Positions 1 to 5,197 of a stretch of DNA of 6,148 nucleotides are shown in pieces (position 1 is the first letter of the stretch; every line of letters begins with the position of its first letter). The position numbers were made by a program, and so were the translations under genes. Source of the stretch: Deltaproteobacteria bacterium (GTDB lineage Bacteria; Desulfobacterota; Desulfobacteria; Desulfobacterales; Desulfobacteraceae); assembly GCA_003647385.1 (NCBI GenBank), contig QMMT01000142.1, positions 1-6,148 of the forward strand, given 5' to 3'. The notes below the pieces were generated by a model. The model searched no databases, had not been told where the DNA came from, and saw nothing but the letters and a program-made list of their open reading frames with translations.

Positions 1-219
1 ATTGTATATTGGAGAAAAAATTGAGCGAAAACCATTCTGATATGGTGCAGACTCTGTCTATTAGGCCTGTCCCCAAATCTGGAAATTAAAAATTAAGACT
101 ATTATTACAATCCCGGGTTTTCTGAATTAAAGTACGTCTGAAATTTTTTCAATGTCCTCCTGATAATTTTTATCAGGAGAATACAGGTTTCTTTTAATAA
201 AAATGAATGATAAAAAGAT
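1..219. other. left flank, no assignable gene
   Basis: No gene can be supported here. The plus strand is open from the left edge to a TAA at 87-89 and would encode a 28-residue tail ending in PVPKSGN, which could be the C-terminus of an upstream gene. The minus strand is also open across part of the same stretch, so neither reading is convincing. The motif AGGCCTGTCCCC lies at 63-74. The rest is AT-rich and holds the hairpin listed separately, then the permease start. Confidence 0.4.
157..179. other. perfect 10-bp hairpin upstream of permease gene
   Basis: CTCCTGATAA at 157-166 is the exact reverse complement of TTATCAGGAG at 170-179, leaving a three-base TTT loop. A T-rich stretch follows only about eight bases later (188-195), so it is not a textbook intrinsic terminator on the plus strand. 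It ends 40 bases before the permease start. The right arm carries AGGAG and the left arm CCTCC, so the RNA form would bury a Shine-Dalgarno-like sequence, although that sequence is too far (over 20 bases) from any start codon to serve it. Possible roles are a weak terminator of an upstream transcript, an mRNA-stabilising stem or a DNA-level operator; the sequence does not decide between them. Confidence 0.5.
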
Positions 220-1083
220 GTGATGAATTGGTTTGTTCTTGCACTGATATCAAGCATTACTCTGAGTTTAAGGGAATTTGCTGTAAAAAAGGCCGGAAAA
301 AATCTTTCTTCAGCATTTATGAGCTGGGGGCTTAATTTTTTCATGTTCCTCATCATTCTTTCCCTGAATATTATTTTCATGAATTACCACACCATTACGA
401 TATCCTTTGTGTGGGTTCTGATTATTGCGGCAGTTCTGGATTCTCTGGCAACTGTATTATATCTTTGGGCGATTAAAGAGGGTGATCTGTCAAAAATAAT
501 TCCCATGCTTTGCTTTATTCCTGTGGTTCAGTTATTTGTAACACCTGTCCTTGTCCATGAAAAATTATCTTTGATCGGTATTTCAGGCGTTCTCGTGGTA
601 GTTTTCGGCTCTTACATCCTCAATATGGAAACCTGGGACGGGTTTTTATCACCGATTAAGAGTATCTCCAAGGATAAAAGTTCCATGATGATGCTGTCGG
701 TGGCCTGTATCTGGGGAGTGAGTTCAAGTTTTCATAAAATCGGTGTAAAACAGACGGATGCATTATTCTGGGGAGCATCTGAAATTGGGCTTATTGCTCT
801 TTTTTTATTTCCGTTTGCTATCTGGTCGGGTAAGGATGATTTTTCTTTTCCCAAGTTAAAGCAAACACTCTGGCCTGCTATTTTCAGTACAATGACTGTC
901 TTGTCGTACTATGCCGCCATAGGTCTCGGGCCTGTGGCATATGTCTCTTCTGTAAGACGGCTGGGCGTATTGTTCAGCATGTTGATCGGTATTCTAATTT
1001 TTAAAGAGAAAACCAAACGCCTTAGCTTTGCGGGCGGTATCATTATGATCACCGGTGCAGGTATTATCAGCCTGTTTGGATGA
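220..1083 (+). CDS. EamA/DMT-superfamily membrane permease
   Basis: Predicted inner-membrane transporter of the drug/metabolite transporter (EamA) type, 287 residues, close to the usual 290-300 for the family. Seen: almost the whole chain is hydrophobic helices with short charged loops, consistent with about ten transmembrane segments. There are two EamA-like halves, roughly residues 1-135 and 150-287; the second opens with VACIWGVSSSFHKIG, a typical repeat start, and a polar linker (SPIKSISKDKSS) separates them. The frame is closed by TAA at 211-213, so the start is GTG at 220 or the adjacent ATG at 223; the ATG may be the true one. No clear Shine-Dalgarno sequence precedes either. The gene converges with the YcaO gene, with only 2 bases between the stop codons. 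The substrate cannot be read from sequence: members export amino acids, metabolites or drugs. The family call is firm; the function is unknown. Confidence 0.88.
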   Translation: MMNWFVLALISSITLSLREFAVKKAGKNLSSAFMSWGLNFFMFLIILSLNIIFMNYHTITISFVWVLIIAAVLDSLATVLYLWAIKEGDLSKIIPMLCFIPVVQLFVTPVLVHEKLSLIGISGVLVVVFGSYILNMETWDGFLSPIKSISKDKSSMMMLSVACIWGVSSSFHKIGVKQTDALFWGASEIGLIALFLFPFAIWSGKDDFSFPKLKQTLWPAIFSTMTVLSYYAAIGLGPVAYVSSVRRLGVLFSMLIGILIFKEKTKRLSFAGGIIMITGAGIISLFG

Positions 1084-1085
1084 AA

Positions 1086-2816
1086 TTATTTGTCTTTCAA
1101 TTTTTCAATATTATCCCTGGCAAATGTAATGGACGGATCTATTTCCAGGGCCATTTCATAGTATTGGATGGCAAGTTTAAAGTCACCCAGTTCCCTGTAG
1201 TTTGACCCGATATTGGCGTAGTTGATGGCAAGGGAGGGGTCCACCTCAAGGGCATTTTCAAAACAGGTAATGGCAGTTTCATGGTTTTTCAACATAAAAT
1301 GGCAAAACCCCATGGTATTAAACATATCCGGGCGCTGTTCATCAATTTCAAGACCTTTTTTGCAGATTTCAACAGCGCGGTCATAATTTTCGAGGTCTTT
1401 TAAGCATGCCCCCATATGAGAACAGATATCAGGCATATTCAGCTTTACAGGATCTCTTTTCAGGGCAGTTTCAAATTCGGTTAAAGCGGTTTTCTGATCA
1501 TAAATAGCGTTGAGCATCAGGCCTTTGTAAAAGCTTGTATAGTATTTGCCGGGCAATGCTTTTTCCAGGTCATCCAGCTTTGACAAGGCCTTTACAGGAT
1601 CAAAACTCTCTGTGATTAATCTGGCAGAAAACATCCCCACACTGGCTGCAACAGCTCTTTCCCTGAAATGTGCACCGGGAATAATAGTATAGAAAGCCGG
1701 AATCTCAATCGACTCATGCAGGGTGCTGATGGCAAGAATCTGATATCCTTTTTTATCCAGTGTCTGGATCAGATTTTCCACCTCGGTTTTGATATTATTG
1801 TTTGAAAGGTCAGACAAGGTATCTGCATTGACCATTTTTTCAGGATGGGTAATAAATCGGGCGTCTTCAATGTTGGTAAATTTTGGCAGGCCGCTTGCCA
1901 CATAATTGGAACCTGAATTAAAATCTCCTGCGAGCTGCGCTGTTTCCGTGAGGGCACGGCTCATGGCTTTCTCAGGATCAGGCGATGTTCCTGCTGTCCA
2001 GACGATTTCACTCATACGGGGAAATGTGACAGGGTCCCAGGCAAGGATACCAATGGTGGGTATCCCCGTATCCAGGGAAAAATCAGATGCATAAACTTTA
2101 ATGCCTTCTTTTTCATATTTATTCAGAATTTCAATGACAAGAGGATCAGTAAAAGAATCAAGGTTAATGCCGGGAATATTTAAGTTCTCGTGGCTCACAA
2201 TGGAGGATGTATGACGTTCAACCAGTTCGCAAATCCCTTGACTTAATGCTTCTTCCGTACAATTACCCGCGCTGGGTCCGTTAAATTCATTAATCATGTA
2301 AAACCAGTTAAAAGGAATCAGGACTTCTTTTTGTTTTGTCAGGTTATACCCTTTGGTCCATTTTAAGGGGAGGCTGTCAAAAATTGGTTTTACTTTTAAT
2401 GCATCTTCTTTGTTATCATGGACAGATTTTATGATCTGATCATAAGAAAGCGCTTTTTCTCCCAGTTCTTTTGGCGTCGAATAAAAAAAATTTGTCTCTT
2501 TTTTCACAAAAGAAAAAAAACTGAACCGTTCTGCAAGCTCCATCACTGCACTGGCCTCTGACTGCGCAGGTGTACCGCCTTTACCCATCTGTTTTTTAGT
2601 GCCGACCACATTTTTAGCATCACTGCCGCATTCACTGAAAAAAACCGGTATATCCAGGCGTCCGTTATCAATCCTCCGGGTTCGGCTTAAAATATCAAGA
2701 TTAAGTCTGGCTGTCTTTTCTTTAAATCCTGCCACAGTCTTTTCAGGAGACATGATCTTGTCCTGGTCATATGTATAGCCTTTGAGGGCATCCTTTAACT
2801 CAATTTTATAACTCAT
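1086..2816 (-). CDS. YcaO-domain protein with C-terminal TPR repeats
   Basis: Predicted ATP-dependent YcaO enzyme, 576 residues. The family phosphorylates amide backbones to make azolines, thioamides or amidines in peptides or proteins. Seen: GKGGTPAQSEASAVMELAER at about 78-97 fits the first ATP/Mg motif SxxxExxER (S89, E93, E96, R97). CELVER at 196-201 is the second acidic motif (E197, E200, R201), and RALTETAQ at 287-294 gives the third ExxQ (E291, Q294). All nucleotide-binding signatures therefore look intact. About residues 425-562 form four TPR units, the last two ending in ALEVDPS and ALEIDPS. The C-terminal PxPxP of azoline-forming cyclodehydratases is absent. Length and YcaO-then-TPR order resemble E. 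coli YcaO (about 586 residues, linked to ribosomal S12 methylthiolation by RimO). It is second in an operon after MOSC (22-base gap), with AAGGA at 2823-2827 six bases before the ATG. No precursor peptide or TfuA gene is seen. Substrate unknown. Confidence 0.92.
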   Translation of the reverse strand: MSYKIELKDALKGYTYDQDKIMSPEKTVAGFKEKTARLNLDILSRTRRIDNGRLDIPVFFSECGSDAKNVVGTKKQMGKGGTPAQSEASAVMELAERFSFFSFVKKETNFFYSTPKELGEKALSYDQIIKSVHDNKEDALKVKPIFDSLPLKWTKGYNLTKQKEVLIPFNWFYMINEFNGPSAGNCTEEALSQGICELVERHTSSIVSHENLNIPGINLDSFTDPLVIEILNKYEKEGIKVYASDFSLDTGIPTIGILAWDPVTFPRMSEIVWTAGTSPDPEKAMSRALTETAQLAGDFNSGSNYVASGLPKFTNIEDARFITHPEKMVNADTLSDLSNNNIKTEVENLIQTLDKKGYQILAISTLHESIEIPAFYTIIPGAHFRERAVAASVGMFSARLITESFDPVKALSKLDDLEKALPGKYYTSFYKGLMLNAIYDQKTALTEFETALKRDPVKLNMPDICSHMGACLKDLENYDRAVEICKKGLEIDEQRPDMFNTMGFCHFMLKNHETAITCFENALEVDPSLAINYANIGSNYRELGDFKLAIQYYEMALEIDPSITFARDNIEKLKDK

Positions 2817-2822
2817 GAATTG

Positions 2823-2827
2823 TCCTT
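2823..2827 (-). promoter_or_regulatory. Shine-Dalgarno of the YcaO gene
   Basis: AAGGA on the minus strand, six bases before the ATG at 2816-2814, inside the 22-base gap after the MOSC stop codon. It fixes the YcaO start, and the short gap supports co-transcription with MOSC. No hairpin or terminator sits between the two genes. Confidence 0.75.
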
Positions 2828-2838
2828 AGAAAAAATCC

Positions 2839-3273
2839 TTATTTTGCGGCCTGCTTAATTTCGTCTCCCACTTTAATCATTCCTCCCTTGAGGATCTTAG
2901 CAAATACACCTTCTTTGGGCATAATGCAATCCCCGGTCCGGTAATAAATAGCACATTTTTTATGACATTCTTTTCCGATCTGGGTAATCTCTACAAGCGC
3001 TTTCTCCCCTAACTTAAAAACCTGGCCGATGGGCTGATTCTTCCAGTCAATTCCGGTTGTGGCGATATTTTCTGCAAAATCTCCAAAGTTCAGCTTAAAA
3101 TCTTCGCTGCCTGCATTTTCAATACTTTCCGAAGCCAGGAAGCTTAACTGTCTGTGCCAGTCACCGGCATGGGCGTCATCTTTGATCCCATGGTTTTCAA
3201 TCAGTTCTGCTGTTTCAATGCATTTTTTGGTTGTTCCTTTTTTCTTGCTTGTGGCTATGGAAACTATCTTCAT
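2839..3273 (-). CDS. stand-alone MOSC-domain protein
   Basis: Small (144 residues) soluble protein made almost entirely of a MOSC domain, the beta-barrel fold shared with the C-terminus of molybdenum-cofactor sulfurases and with YiiM and YcbX. Seen: an N-terminal strand MKIVSIATSKKKG; the HAGDWHRQLSFLA segment at about 35-47; GDFAENIATTGI at 64-75; PIGQVFKLGE at 81-90; and a cysteine-rich stretch with C103, H104, C107 and C116 ahead of MPKEGVFAKIL. In related MOSC proteins a conserved cysteine is proposed to carry sulfur or contact a metal-sulfur centre. The ATG at 3273 follows a good Shine-Dalgarno sequence (GGAGAGGA at 3284-3277). It is the first gene of the pair with YcaO and divergent from the Rrf2 regulator. 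No molybdopterin genes lie in the window, so a cofactor role is only one option; sulfur delivery to the YcaO partner is another. The family is clear, the role is not. Confidence 0.88.
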   Translation of the reverse strand: MKIVSIATSKKKGTTKKCIETAELIENHGIKDDAHAGDWHRQLSFLASESIENAGSEDFKLNFGDFAENIATTGIDWKNQPIGQVFKLGEKALVEITQIGKECHKKCAIYYRTGDCIMPKEGVFAKILKGGMIKVGDEIKQAAK

Positions 3274-3449
3274 TTGTCCTCTCCTGAGAAATAGATTAAA
3301 TCATAAATATTTTTTAACATAACGATCTATTTATATCACATTGTAGCACAAAAACACAATATAAAAACAATGCTTTAAATGTATACTTAAATTATGTATA
3401 TTAATTCAGTATGTTTTAAATATTCAACTATTAATTATAAGTGTTTTAA
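3274..3449. promoter_or_regulatory. divergent promoter region between MOSC-YcaO and rrf2-type gene
   Basis: A 176-base, very AT-rich gap between divergent genes; promoters for both directions must lie here unless transcription reads in from elsewhere. Towards MOSC, a plausible sigma-70-like pair on the minus strand is TTGTGT (complement of 3354-3359) and TATAAA (complement of 3330-3335), about 18 bases apart. Towards the regulator, TTTAAA at 3374-3379 and TATATT at 3397-3402 are 17 bases apart, but base composition makes chance matches likely. Two similar direct repeats, ATGTATACTTAA (3379-3390) and ATGTATATTAAT (3394-3405), lie 15 bases apart, and GTTTTAAAT occurs at 3413-3421 and 3443-3451. 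These could be operator half-sites for the Rrf2 protein. No classical IscR-type palindrome is visible, and no small ORF is convincing. Confidence 0.45.
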
Positions 3450-3887
3450 ATGAAGCTTTCAACAAAGACCCGTTACGGAACAAGGATTATAATTGAACTT
3501 GCATTGCAGCTAAATAAGGGGGCCATTCAGGTCAGTAAAATATCATCCAGTCAAAAGATACCGGTAAAATACCTTGAGCAGCTTTTACGAACGTTAAAAC
3601 AGGCTGGCCTTGTAAAAAGTGTGAGGGGCCCCAAAGGGGGTCATTTGCTGGTAAAAAATCCCGAGGAAATATTTCTAGGCGAGATTGTCCGGCTTTTTGA
3701 AGGCCAGACAGATCTTGTGGCATGCGTCAGTTCTCCTGAAACATGTGAAATGGCTGCAGACTGCCTTGTTCGAGAAGCCTGGTATGATGCCACCTCGGTT
3801 TTATATGAAAAGCTTGACAATATCAGTATTGCCGATTTGATACAGAGCAATGGAAAATATAATCCGGCTGCCTGTGTATCCAGGTAA
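3450..3887 (+). CDS. Rrf2-family transcriptional regulator with cysteine cluster
   Basis: Predicted DNA-binding regulator of the Rrf2 family (relatives IscR, NsrR, CymR, RirA), 145 residues, normal length. Seen: the family N-terminus MKLSTKTRYGTRIIIELA; a winged helix-turn-helix over about 1-75, with recognition region IPVKYLEQLLRTLKQAGLV (38-56) and wing SVRGPKGGHLL (57-67); then the dimerisation helix. Cysteines at 92, 99 and 105 (spacing C-x6-C-x5-C), plus C142, sit where IscR and NsrR hold their Fe-S ligands (IscR C92, C98, C104), so an Fe-S cluster or thiol-based sensor is likely. It is divergent from MOSC-YcaO and could control it and itself, but which signal it reads (iron-sulfur status, nitric oxide, redox, sulfide or cysteine) cannot be told. 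The start is the ATG at 3450; no strong Shine-Dalgarno sequence precedes it, suggesting weak translation. It converges with the response regulator across a strong hairpin. Confidence 0.92.
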   Translation: MKLSTKTRYGTRIIIELALQLNKGAIQVSKISSSQKIPVKYLEQLLRTLKQAGLVKSVRGPKGGHLLVKNPEEIFLGEIVRLFEGQTDLVACVSSPETCEMAADCLVREAWYDATSVLYEKLDNISIADLIQSNGKYNPAACVSR

Positions 3888-3897
3888 AACAAAGAGA

Positions 3898-3934
3898 ATG
3901 CATACAGTTGACATCCATTGTCAACTGTATGCAT
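3898..3934. terminator. perfect 16-bp inverted repeat between convergent genes, probable terminator
   Basis: ATGCATACAGTTGACA (3898-3913) and TGTCAACTGTATGCAT (3919-3934) are exact reverse complements around a five-base TCCAT loop. The stem begins 10 bases after the regulator's stop and ends 20 bases before the response-regulator stop, where a shared terminator is expected. On the minus strand the stem is followed by TTCTCTTTGTTTT, a moderately U-rich tail, so it fits best as the terminator of the SQR-DUF1641-response regulator operon. On the plus strand no T-tract follows. The stem is only moderately GC-rich, so a protein-binding site or mRNA 3'-end stabiliser is possible instead. Confidence 0.7.
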
Positions 3935-3954
3935 CAGGATATCTTAAGAGAACT

Positions 3955-4482
3955 TTAGTCAGCTCCGAGAAGATTTTTAATCTGTTCAAGCGTTTTGGAA
4001 TCGCTGTTCTGTATCATCTTGACAAGGTTATCCTGATCAGATGGGACTTGCTTTTCTGCCATTATATCTTTTTCGGGCTCAACATCAAGGATCTGACAAA
4101 TGGTGTTTACCAGAACTTTTGGAGTCACTGGTTTCTCTATTGTCCGCCTTGGTTTAAGCCCGGATGTAAAGGCATCAAAACATTTTATGTCTTCACTTGC
4201 AAATTCATTTCGTGCATGGGCTGTAATAACGATGACAGGCAGTTTTGACCATTTGTCATTCTTTCTCAACGTCCGAATCAGTTCAATCCCGGATTTTCTT
4301 GGCATCACCATATCAAGGGTCATCAGATCCGGTATTTCCTTTTCGATTTTTTCAAGCGCATCCTGTCCGTCAACAGCTGAATCTACAATGAATCCGGCAT
4401 CCTGAATACAAGCACTCAAAAAATTTCTTACATCAGGTTCATCGTCCACGACAAGTATCTTTTTTTCAGAAGCTTTTACCAT
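3955..4482 (-). CDS. receiver-domain response regulator without output domain
   Basis: CheY-like receiver protein, 175 residues, expected to be phosphorylated by a histidine kinase not present in the window. Seen: KKILVVDDEPDVR at 7-19 with acidic pocket D13, D14 and E15; phospho-acceptor D57 in TLDMVMP; switch threonine T87 in VIVITAHA; and conserved K117-P118 in RRTIEKPVTP. The distance from T87 to K117 is 30 residues against 22 in CheY, so an extra loop of about eight residues (around CFDAFTSGLKPRR) sits before beta-5. After the receiver (ending about 134) comes a polar 40-residue tail with a short helix (LVKMIQNSDSKTLEQIKNLL) and no DNA-binding or enzymatic domain. Output is therefore probably through protein contacts. 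The ATG follows AAGGA (4494-4490) at seven bases. It lies 47 bases behind the DUF1641 gene with no terminator between, so probably the last gene of the SQR operon. Confidence 0.9.
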   Translation of the reverse strand: MVKASEKKILVVDDEPDVRNFLSACIQDAGFIVDSAVDGQDALEKIEKEIPDLMTLDMVMPRKSGIELIRTLRKNDKWSKLPVIVITAHARNEFASEDIKCFDAFTSGLKPRRTIEKPVTPKVLVNTICQILDVEPEKDIMAEKQVPSDQDNLVKMIQNSDSKTLEQIKNLLGAD

Positions 4483-4529
4483 AGATTCTTCCTTTTATAA
4501 TTAATTATTGTACCTAAATTAGTTTGCCT

Positions 4530-5186
4530 TTATGCATCAGGCTTAATCTTACCCATGGCCTTTGTAAGCTCCATGAGAACGCCAAGTCCTTTTCCGATTT
4601 CAGGATTAAACCCGGCAGATGCAAGTCCGAAGACACCCACACTTTTTGCATTTTCCAGTTCAACCTTGGAGGGGATCTGTGACAATTTTTCTAAAAGTTC
4701 AATTGCTTTCGGATCTGAAAGGCTTTTGGCCAGACCTAAAACAGCAACAAGGCCATCACCCATAACATCAATATCTTCAGCAGTATAGGTGGCAGCAACC
4801 TTGGAGCGCAGATCAACAGTAGCTTTTATAATCCTGAAGACACCTTTCTGCTCCAGTTCATTCAGGTACTGAATCGTCTGGGGAACAGCCGATTTAAGAA
4901 GTGGTTCAAGGTCTTTTATAAATTCTATAATACTGGCCATCTGTTTTAAGGCAAATATAAAGTTTTCAGTGTTTCTCATGGCCTCTTTGGTCAGGGATAT
5001 AAAATTTTCAAGCTGGAAACCGGATTCCACCTCAGTTAACTCATTGATTAAGAGAGCGGTGGCATGATTGCCAATGGGAATCAGATCATCTTTAAGTTCC
5101 GCAAATTTTTCACTGGTCTTAATCAAAGGCTGTATCTGGGTTTCAATACGTTCAAGCTTTTGAAGTATCAACTCTTCATTCGTCAT
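4530..5186 (-). CDS. DUF1641-family protein
   Basis: Soluble, largely helical protein of 218 residues with no signal peptide or membrane span. Seen: the C-terminal family signature, with a glycine-rich GVFGLASAGFNPEIGKGLG at about 184-202 followed by VLMELTKAMGK; a preceding helical bundle; and an N-terminal helix (ELILQKLERIETQIQPLI) that could form a coiled coil. Members are known mainly from gene neighbourhoods beside sulfide:quinone oxidoreductases and formate dehydrogenase-like enzymes; no biochemical activity is established. Here it follows the SQR-like gene by nine bases, with its Shine-Dalgarno sequence overlapping that gene's stop codon, so the two are almost certainly co-translated and probably work together. 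Inference: an accessory or interaction subunit of the flavoprotein, perhaps controlling activity or membrane docking. No metal or cofactor motif is visible. The domain call is firm; the role is unknown. Confidence 0.85.
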   Translation of the reverse strand: MTNEELILQKLERIETQIQPLIKTSEKFAELKDDLIPIGNHATALLINELTEVESGFQLENFISLTKEAMRNTENFIFALKQMASIIEFIKDLEPLLKSAVPQTIQYLNELEQKGVFRIIKATVDLRSKVAATYTAEDIDVMGDGLVAVLGLAKSLSDPKAIELLEKLSQIPSKVELENAKSVGVFGLASAGFNPEIGKGLGVLMELTKAMGKIKPDA

Positions 5187-5191
5187 ATCAG

Positions 5192-5197
5192 CCTCCT
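5192..5197 (-). promoter_or_regulatory. Shine-Dalgarno of DUF1641 gene overlapping the SQR-like stop codon
   Basis: AGGAGG on the minus strand, five bases before the ATG at 5186-5184. Its first two bases are the last two of the TAG stop (5198-5196) of the upstream flavoprotein gene. This strong, overlapping site fixes the start and points to translational coupling of the two genes. Confidence 0.8.

Noticed and set aside
63..76. AGGCCTGTCCCC motif as a possible transposon end
   Set aside because: Similar strings occur near some transposases, but no transposase, paired inverted end or target duplication is seen here.
3..89. Possible C-terminal tail of an upstream plus-strand gene ending at TAA 87-89
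   Set aside because: Only 28 codons are visible, no family is recognisable, and the opposite strand is also open over part of it.
105..380. Minus-strand 91-residue open frame
   Set aside because: It overlaps the permease start and the hairpin on the opposite strand, has no recognisable domain, and is explained as a shadow frame.
3331..3364. TTATAT...ATATAA and ATTGT...ACAAT as an operator palindrome
   Set aside because: The two arm pairs have different centres and are short in an AT-rich region, so chance is the simpler explanation.
3850..4248. Plus-strand 132-residue open frame
   Set aside because: It runs through the end of the Rrf2 gene, the terminator hairpin and the antisense of the response regulator; the protein has no family character.
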